Shown here: positions 1-9,909 of the stretch, in pieces
Layout: each line of letters starts with the position of its first letter
Numbering within the stretch: position 1 is the stretch's first letter
Assembly: GCF_003034985.1 (NCBI RefSeq)
Contig: NZ_PZKG01000023.1
Location: forward strand, 1-49,600
DNA: 49,600 nt
Direction: 5' to 3'
Source of the DNA: Cereibacter changlensis JA139
GTDB taxonomy: Bacteria > Pseudomonadota > Alphaproteobacteria > Rhodobacterales > Rhodobacteraceae
Program-made: the position numbers and the translations under genes
The notes under the pieces: model-generated
The model's database searches: none
Seen by the model: only the letters and a program-made list of their open reading frames with translations
Told to the model about the DNA's origin: nothing

Positions 1-1003
<1,003 letters not shown>

Positions 1004-1007
<4 letters not shown>

Positions 1008-1315
1008 TCGTCACGACGACGCCGAATATCGAGGGTCATCTGATCGCCGAATATCATGGCATCGTCTGCGGCGAGGCGATCCTCGGCGCCAATGTGATCC
1101 GCGATCTCTTCGCCGGGATCACCGACATTCTGGGCGGCCGGTCGGGCGCTTACGAGAAAGAGCTCGGCAAGGCGCGCAAGACCGCGCTGGCCGAGATGGA
1201 AGACCAGGCCCGTGCCGCCGGGGCGAATGCCGTGGTGGGAGTCGATCTCGACTACGAGGTCATCAACAACATGCTGATGGTGTCGGCCTCCGGCACTGCC
1301 GTTACCATTGCCTGA
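1004..1315 (+). CDS. YbjQ/UPF0145 family protein inside the suf operon
   Basis: A 103-residue protein matching the YbjQ/UPF0145 family (often labelled heavy-metal-binding domain protein) in its N-terminal [21 protein letters not shown], in the central [18 protein letters not shown] and in its full-domain length. Members form small oligomeric rings; their biochemical role is not established. It starts inside the sufB stop codon and sits 9 bp before sufC, so it is co-transcribed and co-translated with Fe-S assembly genes. That placement suggests, but does not show, a role linked to Fe-S metabolism. There is no signal peptide or membrane segment. Confidence 0.85.
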
Positions 1316-1324
1316 GGGAAAAAT

Positions 1325-2079
<755 letters not shown>

Positions 2080-2080
<1 letters not shown>

Positions 2081-3363
2081 TGGCTGTGGCGCAAGCCAAG
2101 CAGGACACGCTGGAGGCGCGGATCGCCGGGCTGTCCTTCCCGAACGAGGGTTGGCAGGCCCCGGCGCGTTTCGACGCGCTGGAACGGCTGGGCGCCATGG
2201 GGATGCCCGGACGGCGCGACGAATACTGGCGCTACACCCACCCGTCCTCGCTGACCTCGCCCGAGCCGCTGCCGGCGCCTGTCTTCGTCGACACGGCCGA
2301 AACGATGGTCTTCGACGCGATCGACCGGCTGAAGCTGGTCTTCGTCGATGGCGTCTTCGATGCCGAGGCCTCGGACGATCTGGCGCTTTCCGGCGTCGAG
2401 ATCGATCTGCTGTCGCAGGCGCAGAGCGACATCCACTGGGCGCGCGACATCTACGGCGTGCTCGAGGCGCGGGGCCAGACCCCGGTGCAGCGGCCGCTGG
2501 CGGCGCTCGGCACCGCCTTCTCCACTGAGGGCGTGCTGATCCGCGCGACGGCCAAGGCGGCGAAGCCCATCGCGCTGGTTTATGTCCATAAATCAGATAC
2601 TTCCGACGTGATCCTGCACAACTGCATCAGGGTCGAGGCCGGGGCCGAGGTAACGGTGCTGGAAAGCGGTCCTGCCGCTGCGCGCTTCACCAAGGTGATG
2701 GAGGTCGACGTGGCCGAGGGCGGCCGCTTCCACCACATCCGCGCCCAGGGCCCGGATCAGGACCGCCGCGCCGCGACGCATATCTTCGCCCGGCTGGCCG
2801 AGGAGGCCCTGTTCAAGAGCTTCACCCTCACCGCCAATGGCGTGATGACCCGCAACGAGGCGGTGCTGGAGCTGGTCGGCGACGACTGCGTGGCACATGT
2901 CGCGGGCGCCGCGGTGGGCGACGGCATGTTCCACCACGACGACACCGTGTTCATCACCCATGAGGGCCAGCGCTGCGAAAGCCGGCAGGTCTTCAAGAAG
3001 GTGCTGAAGAACGGCGCGACCGGGGTGTTCCAGGGCAAGATCCTGGTGAAGCCCGGCGCGCAGAAGACCGACGGCTACCAGATCAGCCAGTCGCTCCTGC
3101 TCGACGAGGACAGCCAGTTCCTCGCCAAGCCGGAGCTGGAGATCTACGCCGATGACGTGAAATGCTCGCATGGCTCGACCTCGGGCGCGATCGACGACAC
3201 GGCGCTGTTCTACCTGCGCTCGCGCGGCGTGCCGCTGAAGCAGGCGCAGTCGCTGATGGTGCTGGCTTTCCTCGCCGAAGCCATTTCCGAGATCGAGGAC
3301 GAGGGCATCGCCGAGGACATCCGGCAGCGGCTGGAAGACTGGCTTGCGAGCCACGAGCATTGA
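2080..3363 (+). CDS. sufD: SufD, Fe-S scaffold complex subunit
   Basis: SufD (427 residues) is the SufB paralogue in the SufBC2D complex and is needed for iron entry. The start at 2080 is chosen because it overlaps the sufC stop and gives the usual family length; the frame is open further upstream but only as a shadow of sufC. The N-terminal half is divergent and helical. The C-terminal beta-helix carries the conserved histidine in KCSHGSTSGAID (equivalent to E. coli His360) and the family-typical LFYLRSRG near the C-terminus. It is followed directly by a YIP1-like gene with no gap. Confidence 0.96.
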
Positions 3364-3846
3364 ATGTCGGTCACATCTGACATCGTGGCCAGCTGGCGAC
3401 ACCCGCGCAAGGTGATCGCCAGCCATCTGGCGCGCGGCCGGTCCGAGCCCTTCGCCTTCAGCCTGCTCGTGGTCTTCCTCGTGCTGGCCTTCGTCGCGCA
3501 ATGGCCGCGGCTGTCGCGCCAGTCGGTGCTGGGGCCGGACGTGCCGCTGGTGCAGGGCATGGTCGCCACCGGGCTGGCGCTGCTGGCGATGATCCCGGTC
3601 TTCTACCTGCTGGCCGCGATCAGCCGCGGCGTCGCCATGCTGCTGGGCGGCAAGGGCAGCTTCTACAGCGCAAGGCTCGCGCTGTTCATGGCGCTGCTCG
3701 CCACCTCGCCACTGATGCTGCTGCACGGGCTGACGCTCGGCTTCACCGGCTCGGGCGCGCAGAGCCTGCTGGTCGGCGGGCTCGCCTTCGCCGCCTTCGC
3801 CATTCTCTGGATCGTCATGCTGATCGAGGCCGAAACATGGAGCTGA
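3364..3846 (+). CDS. YIP1-like inner-membrane protein A
   Basis: A 160-residue integral membrane protein with about four hydrophobic helices (roughly residues 26-44, 66-85, 105-125 and 135-155). It resembles the bacterial proteins annotated YIP1 family that accompany suf operons in Rhodobacterales. No catalytic motif is visible and the function is unknown. The ATG immediately follows the sufD stop (TGAATG) and the 3' end overlaps the next gene by 10 bp, so it belongs to the suf operon. The family name is a fold-level label; I do not infer vesicle traffic. Confidence 0.75.
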   Translation: MSVTSDIVASWRHPRKVIASHLARGRSEPFAFSLLVVFLVLAFVAQWPRLSRQSVLGPDVPLVQGMVATGLALLAMIPVFYLLAAISRGVAMLLGGKGSFYSARLALFMALLATSPLMLLHGLTLGFTGSGAQSLLVGGLAFAAFAILWIVMLIEAETWS

Positions 3847-4424
3847 CCTTCGGCTCGATCCTGCAACTCGCCCGCTTCACCGTGCAGAAGCCGCGCGAGG
3901 GGGCGCGGGCCGTCCTGTCGCTGAACCTGCCGAACGACGCGCGCTGGAGCCTGCTCTTGCTGGTGGCCATCGGCGCAGCGCTGCTGACCTCGGTCTCCAT
4001 CGCGCTGCTGCCGGCCGAGATGCGCGAGATGCTGGGCGGGGGCGCGCAAAGCCCGCTGGTCAGCGCCGGTCTGCAAAGCGCGGCACTGCTGCTGCTGGTC
4101 GGAGTGATGACCCAGGTTGGCCGCTGGCGCGGCGGCAAGGGCAGCTTTGCCGATGCGCTGCTGCTGGTTGGCTGGCTGCAATTCATCCTGCTGCTGGTGC
4201 AGGCGGTGCAACTGGCGACGCAACTGGTCGCGCCCTTCATCTCCGAGATCATCGGCATCGCCGGGATCGCGCTGTTCTTCTGGCTGCTCACCAATTTTGT
4301 GGCGGAGCTGCATGGCTTCCGCTCGCTGGGCAAGGTTTTCGCCGGCATCCTGCTGACGATGTTCGCGCTGTCCTTCGTGCTGGCGCTGTTTCTGATGCCG
4401 CTGATGGCGGCCCAAGGGGTTTGA
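3837..4424 (+). CDS. YIP1-like inner-membrane protein B
   Basis: A 195-residue membrane protein beginning MELTFGSILQLARFTVQKP. It has an amphipathic N-terminus followed by about five hydrophobic helices (near residues 37-58, 76-95, 107-125, 135-155 and 165-190). It shares the RWRGGKGSF loop with protein A, which has LLGGKGSF, so the two are probably diverged copies acting together. The start at 3837 is chosen because upstream codons are a shadow of protein A; it overlaps that gene by 10 bp. It ends 3 bp before sufS. A role in anchoring or supporting Fe-S assembly is only inferred from the operon. Confidence 0.75.
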   Translation: MELTFGSILQLARFTVQKPREGARAVLSLNLPNDARWSLLLLVAIGAALLTSVSIALLPAEMREMLGGGAQSPLVSAGLQSAALLLLVGVMTQVGRWRGGKGSFADALLLVGWLQFILLLVQAVQLATQLVAPFISEIIGIAGIALFFWLLTNFVAELHGFRSLGKVFAGILLTMFALSFVLALFLMPLMAAQGV

Positions 4425-4427
4425 GCG

Positions 4428-5648
4428 ATGTATGACGTGGCCGCGGTCCGCAGCGATTTCCCGATTCTCTCGCGCGAGGTGAACGGCAAGCCGCTGGTCT
4501 ATCTCGACAACGGGGCCTCGGCGCAGAAGCCGCAGGTGGTGATCGACGCGATGACCCGGGCCTACAGCCATGAATATGCCAATGTTCACCGGGGCTTGCA
4601 CTATCTTTCGAACCTTGCGACCGACAAGTACGAGGCGGTGCGCGGCACTGTCGCCCGCTTCCTCAACGCGCCTTCCCCGGAGGAGATCGTCTTCACCACC
4701 GGCACCACCGAGGCGATCAACCTCGTCTCCTACGCTTGGGCCGCGCCGCGGCTGCAGCCCGGCGACGAGATCGTGCTGTCGATCATGGAGCATCACGCCA
4801 ATATCGTGCCCTGGCACTTCCTGCGCGAGCGGCAGGGCGTGGTGCTGAAATGGGTCGATGTCGACGCCAATGGCGATCTCGACCCGCAGGCGGTGCTCGA
4901 CGCCATCGGGCCGCGCACCAAGCTGGTGGCGGTGACGCATATGTCGAACGTGCTCGGCTCGGTGGTCGATGTGGCGGCGATCTGCGCGGGGGCGGGCGAG
5001 AAGGGCGTGCCGGTGCTGGCCGACGGCTCGCAGGCGGCGGTGCACATGCCGGTCGACGTGGCGGCGATCGGCTGCGACTTCTACGCCATCACCGGCCACA
5101 AGCTCTACGGCCCCAGCGGCTCCGGCGCGATCTTCATCCGGTCGGAGCGGATGGCCGAGATGCGGCCCTTCCTCGGCGGCGGCGACATGATCCACGAGGT
5201 CAGCCGCGACGCCGTGAGCTACAACACCCCGCCGATGCGCTTCGAGGCCGGCACCCCGGGCATCGTGCAGCAGATCGGCATGGGCGTGGCGCTGCATTAC
5301 ATGATGACGCTGGGGATGGACCAGATCGCGGCGCATGAGCGTTCGCTGCGCGACTATGCCCGCGATCGTCTCGCCGGGCTGAACTGGCTGAATGTGCAGG
5401 GCAATTCGGCGGGCAAGGGGGCGATCTTCTCCTTCACGCTGCAGGGCGCGGCCCATGCGCATGACATCTCGACCGTGCTCGACAAGAAGGGGGTCGCCGT
5501 CCGCGCCGGCACCCATTGCGCCATGCCGCTGATGACCCACATGGGCGTCGGCGCCACCTGCCGCGCCTCCTTCGGGCTCTACAACACGGTGCAGGAGGTC
5601 GACGTGCTGGTCGAGGCGCTGGAGCTCTGCCACGAGCTGTTCGGCTGA
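4428..5648 (+). CDS. sufS: SufS-type cysteine desulfurase
   Basis: A PLP-dependent, 406-residue class II cysteine desulfurase that removes sulfur from cysteine and passes it as persulfide to the SUF scaffold. The PLP lysine is in AITGHKLYGPSG (Lys225). The catalytic cysteine is in RAGTHCAMPLM (Cys364) within the short loop typical of SufS. The N-terminal VRSDFPIL and YLDNGASAQKP are family hallmarks. The start codon lies 3 bp after the YIP1-like gene. No sufE, sufU, sufT or sufA follows inside the window: the operon ends here and a tRNA gene comes next, so sulfur-transfer and A-type partners must be elsewhere. Confidence 0.96.
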   Translation: MYDVAAVRSDFPILSREVNGKPLVYLDNGASAQKPQVVIDAMTRAYSHEYANVHRGLHYLSNLATDKYEAVRGTVARFLNAPSPEEIVFTTGTTEAINLVSYAWAAPRLQPGDEIVLSIMEHHANIVPWHFLRERQGVVLKWVDVDANGDLDPQAVLDAIGPRTKLVAVTHMSNVLGSVVDVAAICAGAGEKGVPVLADGSQAAVHMPVDVAAIGCDFYAITGHKLYGPSGSGAIFIRSERMAEMRPFLGGGDMIHEVSRDAVSYNTPPMRFEAGTPGIVQQIGMGVALHYMMTLGMDQIAAHERSLRDYARDRLAGLNWLNVQGNSAGKGAIFSFTLQGAAHAHDISTVLDKKGVAVRAGTHCAMPLMTHMGVGATCRASFGLYNTVQEVDVLVEALELCHELFG

Positions 5649-5694
5649 CGCGCCGCCCGCGCCGACGAAACTCGCGCGGGCCGCACTCTTGATG

Positions 5695-5723
5695 TTGCAG
5701 CCCGCCGAGCAACTGGCTATACG
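5695..5723 (+). promoter_or_regulatory. Promoter of tRNA-Arg
   Basis: TTGCAG (5695-5700), a 17-bp spacer and TATACG (5718-5723) lie 10 bp before the tRNA 5' end. This is a good vegetative sigma-70 match. A GC-rich inverted repeat just upstream (CCCGCGC/GCGCGGG, about 5656-5681) may end the suf transcript, although it lacks a T-run. Confidence 0.7.
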
Positions 5724-5733
5724 CATCTGCGAC

Positions 5734-5810
<77 letters not shown>

Positions 5811-5871
5811 ACACTTAGCAGACCTCCGGCAACCTGCTGGCCCTCGTTTCGCCCTCGATTGCCCCCGAATC

Positions 5872-6441
5872 CTACCGTCTCGCTTCCATTGCGCGCACCG
5901 CGCCCTCCTGGAAATGGGGGCTGTGGTGCCAGTAGACGCGCTCGATCGTCTCGGTCGAGGTGGCGAAGAAGCCAGCGGCATCCGTGATGCTCGCGCCGCG
6001 CTGGATCGCCCAGGTGATCGCCGTGTGCTTCAGGGTGTGCGGCGTCGGATGCCATCCCAGCTCCGCCTCGACCGCGATCTTTCCCCAAGCCATCTTGATG
6101 TCCGCCACGCGCGAGCCCCGCCACTCAATGGCCCAAGTGCTGCCGGATGCCTTCCAGCGCCGCGCATGGGCGAGGATCTGGCGGGGCAGCTTCGCCGGGG
6201 TGCGCCGCTTCTTCGTCGCCCGCTCACCAGATCCGCGGCGGTAGATCACGCCGGCCTCAAGGTCGATCCAGCCGCCCACGGTGCTGGGGCCGCCGAGCCG
6301 CAGGTTCAGGATCGCTTCCTTCCGGGTGCCGGTGTAGAGCGCGATCAGGACGAATCGAGCGATGTGATGCTGCTCTCGGGCGCGAGCGGCGCGGATGAAC
6401 TTCGCGGCCTCGCTGCGTGTCATCGCCCGCTGCTTGGTCAC
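5872..6441 (-). pseudogene. Truncated tyrosine integrase (C-terminal catalytic domain only)
   Basis: A 189-codon frame covering only the catalytic half of a phage- or island-type tyrosine recombinase. The first active-site arginine is in YTGTRKEA, box II reads HTLKHT, and the tyrosine is in IERVYWHH. Integrases of this kind usually exceed 300 residues; the N-terminal SAM-like DNA-binding domain is absent. In frame upstream of the GTG at 6441 there is a TAG only four codons away. The frame then runs into an unrelated IS3 orfA fragment at the same point. Box II has Lys where Arg is canonical. I take it as an inactive remnant of an island that entered at tRNA-Arg. Confidence 0.8.
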
Positions 6442-6554
6442 GGGCCGCCTGCGCTACCGCTACGCCACGGTCCCTCACCAGTCTAACGGCCTCGATTTTA
6501 AACTCACGGCTGAACTTCCGTCTCGTCGTATCTGCACTCCAGTTCCTTGGTCAC
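6433..6554. repeat. 9-bp direct repeats bounding the IS3 fragment
   Basis: CTTGGTCAC occurs at 6433-6441 and again at 6546-6554 in the same orientation, separated by 104 bp that contain the IS3 orfA remnant. The left copy lies exactly at the integrase/IS junction. It could be a target-site duplication of a since-deleted transposon or the substrate of the deletion itself. IS3 elements normally duplicate 3-5 bp, so deletion by short-repeat recombination is at least as likely. Confidence 0.55.
6437..6523 (-). mobile_element. IS3-family transposase OrfA fragment
   Basis: On the minus strand 29 codons translate as an OrfA N-terminal helix-turn-helix segment containing RRKFSREFKIEAVRLV and VAVAQAARD, the familiar start of IS3-family OrfA proteins. 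The similarity stops abruptly at 6437, where the integrase sequence begins in another frame. No orfB, no complete orfA and no IS inverted repeats are visible, so this is an approximately 90-bp relic. Confidence 0.7.
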
Positions 6555-7811
6555 GATCTTATCTTCGTGTCCACGAAACTGGCAGCAGCTCACCGTGGCC
6601 TCCGGCGAGACCGTGTCGATCATGAACTTCAACGTCCTGTGTGGTGACGAGGCGCGGGGCGACGACGAGACCGACGCAGCTTATGCCGCAGATGTGGCTC
6701 GCGCCATTGCGGGCGGCCAATTCTATGTGAACAGCCCGGTGTTTACCGGCCTCACTCCCGACCAGATCGCAACGCTTGTGAACTGGAACGTCAAGCTTGA
6801 CGGCGCGCTTCCCGCGGCCTCTGCCGCGAGCAGCCTCTCCTTCGACATGCACAGTGCTTTTGACCGTATTCTCTGGCAGACGCAGCGGGTGGATCAACAG
6901 GCGGCAGAACCGGCTACCCAGCGCGGTGATGATGGCATTCGCGCCGCGACGATCGCTCTCTCGACCTCGGGCGGCCGGGCGGCGCTTTCCGCCGACGGCG
7001 CGAATATGGCCTATCTCTTCGGTGGCCTGGCCCCGGGCTGCAGGACCTCGAAGAGGGCAAGCTCGACTATGATGGCGACGTGCTTGGCCTCGGCATCGAG
7101 AGCGAGCTGTCGACGGCTCTGGTCGCGGGCGTTGCGCTCGGTCTCAGCCGGGCCGACGGCTCGATCGGCGATCTTTGCTCGTCGATCGACAGCCGGCAGG
7201 TGACGATGTCGCCCTACATGCGCATGGATCTTGGTCCGGGCCTGTCGTTCTCCGGCCGTGTCTTCGCCTCGACCGAAGACTGAAGCTACGAGCGCACTGC
7301 AGGTGCGGCGACAGCTTCCGCCAATGCTGAGGGCAAGAGCTTCGGCGGCAAGATCGAACTCGCCAAGGATCTGCGCTCCATGGTCTCCGGTCTGGGCGCC
7401 TATGCCGGTCTGTCCTACTCCCATACGGATGTCGATGGTTACACCGGGGGCGCCGCGGGTGCGGCGAACCTGGTCGTGCCGTCCTACGACATCGAGAAGA
7501 CGGACATCCACGCCGGGCTTCGGCGCACCGCCTCCTGGACGACGGTGGGCGGCACGCTGCTGAACGGCTTCCTTGGCGCAGGCGTGGGCGCGAACCTCAG
7601 CGGCGACAGCTCGATCCTGACCAGCTATGCCGGTTCCGGCACTGGTTACAGCAGCATCGTGGAGAATGACCAGGGCGCATACGCGACCCTGGAGTTCGGT
7701 CTCTCCGGCGAAGTCGCGCCGGGCGTCACCATTGCCGCAGCCTACGGCGGCCGCTTCAATGACGAGGGCAACGAGCAGTCCGCCATGCTGCGGATTTCCG
7801 CAAGCTTCTGA
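6547..7811 (+). pseudogene. Autotransporter C-terminal (beta-barrel) pseudogene
   Basis: The 3' end is a recognisable autotransporter barrel: alternating hydrophobic strands (GKLDYDGDVLGLGIESELS, MSPYMRMDLGPGLSFSGRVF, ATLEFGLSGEVAPGVTIA) ending in MLRISASF, with the terminal aromatic that outer-membrane barrels need. The gene is broken at least twice. The frame shifts near 7033-7040, where LFGGLAPG should continue as LQDLEEGK, and an in-frame TGA lies at 7281-7283. The 5' part (from about 6547) contains no signal peptide and no passenger repeat I can name; its true start is lost at the mobile-element junction. GC content looks lower than in the flanking core genes. Confidence 0.75.
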
Positions 7812-7832
7812 TCGGACCGCAAAACTCTCAAG

Positions 7833-7870
7833 CGCCGCCCCGGGGATTGACATCCCGTGGGCGGCGTTCT
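7833..7870 (+). terminator. Terminator of the autotransporter pseudogene
   Basis: CGCCGCCC (7833-7840) pairs with GGGCGGCG (7859-7866), with an inner GGG/CCC, followed by TTCTTTC. It lies 22 bp after the pseudogene stop. Confidence 0.75.
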
Positions 7871-8322
7871 TTCAAAAGCAGTATCGCTAATTGCGACGCT
7901 ACGGTGCTCGGTTCATTGTCGCCAATTACTCGTAGCAGAGGGGGATATGAACGGCTCTGATGATGGGGGCATTTTGCTGCAGAACGGGCTGAACGACTGC
8001 TTTCAGGGACTGCAGCCGCTCAGCCCGTTCTTAATCAAAAGATGCGTCGTGGGCCGCGGCCAGTCCTTAGGCGAGTATAGCCTCCTGGTCTTGACCTGGG
8101 CAGGCGAAAGGTACCGTGATCCAGTCGAGCGGCAGGCCCGCGGGACCCGGGGAAGCGGTCAGATGATGTGCGCGGAAGTCTGGGGGGTATTCTGGGACTC
8201 CGTCCCCAGCTGCCGCCGAGTAACTGCGATTCCCGCCGGTCTGCGATCAGCGAAAATTTTGTGTAACGGCACACCAAACGTGCCAGACCCCAACAATATC
8301 AGACCGTTACCCAGGGGGATGC
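7871..8322. other. Non-coding accessory gap between pseudogene terminator and tRNA-Gly
   Basis: About 450 bp with no credible gene. The only long open frame crosses the tRNA-Gly sequence and is spurious. The one clear structure is a perfect 12-bp inverted repeat, AGAACGGGCTGA at 7981-7992 against TCAGCCCGTTCT at 8020-8031, with a 27-nt centre that itself contains CTGC/GCAG. It has no T-run and could be a relic of the same accessory insertion. Confidence 0.5.
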
Positions 8323-8396
8323 TGGAGCGGGTGAAGGGAATCGAACCCTCGTATTCAGCTTGGGAAGCTGCTGCTCTACCATTGAGCTACACCCGC
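8323..8396 (-). tRNA. tRNA-Gly (anticodon CCC)
   Basis: Read on the minus strand: acceptor GCGGGTG with CACCCGC, D-arm GCTC...GAGC, anticodon loop TTCCCAA (anticodon CCC at 8362-8364, reading GGG), T-arm GAGGG TTCGATT CCCTT, discriminator T and encoded CCA (8323-8325). The anticodon stem has a G-A mismatch at 27-43 but is otherwise paired. Confidence 0.96.
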
Positions 8397-8406
8397 GACA
8401 GGAACT

Positions 8407-8435
8407 GACCTAAGCCAGCGGAGAGGCTTCGTCAA
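8407..8435 (-). promoter_or_regulatory. Promoter of tRNA-Gly
   Basis: On the minus strand TTGACG (8435-8430), a 17-bp spacer and TAGGTC (8412-8407) lie 10 bp before the tRNA 5' end. The near-consensus -35 and exact spacing support it. Confidence 0.7.
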
Positions 8436-8449
8436 GCGGGGTCGAGGCG

Positions 8450-8484
8450 GGAAAATGAGGGGGCCGCGCCGGAGACGCGGCCCC
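8450..8484 (-). terminator. Terminator downstream of the fasciclin gene
   Basis: CGCGGCCCC and GGGGCCGCG (8476-8484 and 8460-8468) form a 9-bp stem with a 7-nt loop. On the minus strand it is followed by CCTCATTTTC. It lies about 105 bp beyond the fasciclin stop codon. Confidence 0.6.
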
Positions 8485-8588
8485 TTCCTCGCCGGCCAGG
8501 GGGCAGGAGCCCGGCGAGGACAGATCCGGAGCGCGGGTCGGGTGTGAGCGCCCGCCCGCGGTCCCCGGCCGGTGGACCCTGGCGGGCC

Positions 8589-9143
8589 TCACATCGCGGG
8601 AAGCAGCACCGTGTCGATCACATGGATCACGCCGTTCGACTGCTTTACATCGGCAATGGTCACCGTAGCCACATTGCCCTGACCGTCTTCCAGCATCACC
8701 ATGCCGTCCTTGGTCATGGCGGTGTATTCGCAGCCGCCGACCGTCGTGACGGTGTGCTTGCCGCCATCATCGGTCACCATCTTGGTGATCGCATCCGACA
8801 TCGCATCGGCGGCGACCACGTGGCAGGTGAGGATCTTGGTCAGCATTTCCTTGTTCTCGGGCTTCAGCAGGTTGTCCACCGTGCCGGCGGGCAGCTTGGC
8901 GAAGGCCTCGTTCGTCGGCGCGAAGACGGTGAAGGGGCCTTCGCCCGAGAGGGTCTCGGCCAGACCGGCGGCCGTGACGGCGGCGACCAGCGTGGTGTGA
9001 TCGGCGGAATTGGCCGCGTTCTCGACGATGTTCTTGTCCTCGAACATTTCGGCGCCGCCGACCATCGGGTTTGCGGCGAAGGCCGCCCCGGCGAAGAGCG
9101 CGGCGGCGGCGGTCAGGGATGCGAAACGGAATGCGTTGGTCAT
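8589..9143 (-). CDS. Secreted fasciclin (FAS1) domain protein
   Basis: A 184-residue exported protein: Sec signal peptide ending near AGAAFA (about residue 23), then one FAS1 domain. FAS1 hallmarks are TTLVAAVTAAGLAETLSG, GPFTVFAPTNEAFAKLP and the C-terminal NGVIHVIDTVLLP (YH-type motif). Two cysteines (ILTCHV and VGGCEYT) could form a periplasmic disulfide. FAS1 proteins mediate adhesion or surface interactions; the ligand here is unknown. The ATG at 9143 has GGAGG 8 bp upstream. It is followed by its own terminator and preceded, on the same strand, by a sigma/anti-sigma pair that may control it. Confidence 0.92.
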   Translation of the reverse strand: MTNAFRFASLTAAAALFAGAAFAANPMVGGAEMFEDKNIVENAANSADHTTLVAAVTAAGLAETLSGEGPFTVFAPTNEAFAKLPAGTVDNLLKPENKEMLTKILTCHVVAADAMSDAITKMVTDDGGKHTVTTVGGCEYTAMTKDGMVMLEDGQGNVATVTIADVKQSNGVIHVIDTVLLPAM

Positions 9144-9193
9144 AGGGGTTCCTCCGGGTGGCTGGCAGGGCCATTCCCTGCCTCACGACGAAG

Positions 9194-9222
9194 CTACGGA
9201 GGTTTCTCCCCCGGAGTTTCAT
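9194..9222 (-). promoter_or_regulatory. Possible ECF-type promoter of the fasciclin gene
   Basis: On the minus strand ATGAAAC (9222-9216) and CCGTAG (9199-9194) place AAAC 17 bp from CGTA, the usual layout of extracytoplasmic-function sigma promoters (AAC in -35, CGT in -10), about 50 bp before the fasciclin start. I did not find an equally good copy upstream of the sigma gene, so specificity is unproven. Confidence 0.35.
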
Positions 9223-9246
9223 CCCGGGCCGATTATCACGGCTTCG

Positions 9247-9909
9247 TTAGGAAGACGTGACCACGCCCGAGACCAGAACCTCGGTCGGCGCGCCGTCGGG
9301 CGAGCCGCCGAGGGGCTCGCGGCTGACCGCCAGCGTCGCGCCGGGCGTGAGCGCGGGCAGGCTGCGCGTCACGGTCTGCGCGTCGATCAGGCCGAGCGAG
9401 GCCGGAGCCCCGGTTCCGACGATCACCCAGAGCTCATAGCTGCTGTCCGCCCCGGGGTTCGGTCCGGCGGTATGGGTGACGGTCAGCTCCTCGGTCGCCG
9501 CATCATAGGAGGCGGCGAAGGTCAGCGGCTCCGCCGTGGCGCTGAGCGTCGCGGTGAGGGCAGGGGCCGCCGGTCGCGGATCGACCGCGATGAAGACCGC
9601 CAAGGCCAAGGCCGCCGCTGCGCCGGCGCCAGCGAGGAAGCGCAGGAAGGCGAAGCGCCGCCGCGGCGCGGGCAGACCGAAGAGCCGCGCCTCGATCACC
9701 GGCAGCAGATCGGGCGCGGGCACCTCGGGGTAGGCGTCGTTCAGCGGCGCGAAATGCTGCTCCCAATGGGCGACGCGGGCTGCGAAACCCGCATCGCTGC
9801 GGATCAGCGCCTCGGCGCGCTGGCGCTCGGCACGCTCAAGTGTGCCCAGCACGTATTCCGCCGCCAGCGCCTCGCCCTCGTCCCGCTCCTGATCCCGTGC
9901 GTCGCTCAT
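9247..9909 (-). CDS. RskA-type anti-sigma factor
   Basis: A 220-residue single-pass membrane anti-sigma factor. The N-terminal cytoplasmic part (ALAAEYVLGTLERAERQRAE) is the sigma-binding helical domain and lacks the HxxxCxxC zinc motif of ZAS anti-sigmas. A transmembrane helix lies near residues 93-115 (FLAGAGAAAALALAVFIAV). The periplasmic C-terminus carries the RskA domain signature: YELWVIVG, SLGLIDA, and LAVSREPLGGSPDGAPT near the end. The start at 9909 (MSDARDQ) overlaps the sigma stop (ATGA); upstream codons are a shadow. RskA proteins release sigma after regulated intramembrane proteolysis, so the signal is probably envelope stress. Confidence 0.87.
   Translation of the reverse strand: MSDARDQERDEGEALAAEYVLGTLERAERQRAEALIRSDAGFAARVAHWEQHFAPLNDAYPEVPAPDLLPVIEARLFGLPAPRRRFAFLRFLAGAGAAAALALAVFIAVDPRPAAPALTATLSATAEPLTFAASYDAATEELTVTHTAGPNPGADSSYELWVIVGTGAPASLGLIDAQTVTRSLPALTPGATLAVSREPLGGSPDGAPTEVLVSGVVTSS

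Noticed and set aside
3663-5726. A 687-codon minus-strand frame opposite YIP1-like genes and sufS
   Set aside because: Shadow frame; the plus-strand genes have catalytic residues and operon logic.
5811-8400. Search for a second copy of the tRNA-Arg 3' end (attR)
   Set aside because: No match of useful length to the T-arm and acceptor sequence was found, so island boundaries cannot be defined.
7857-8408. A 183-codon plus-strand open frame before and through tRNA-Gly
   Set aside because: Its C-terminal part is the antisense translation of tRNA-Gly, a familiar spurious gene; the remainder has no recognisable features.
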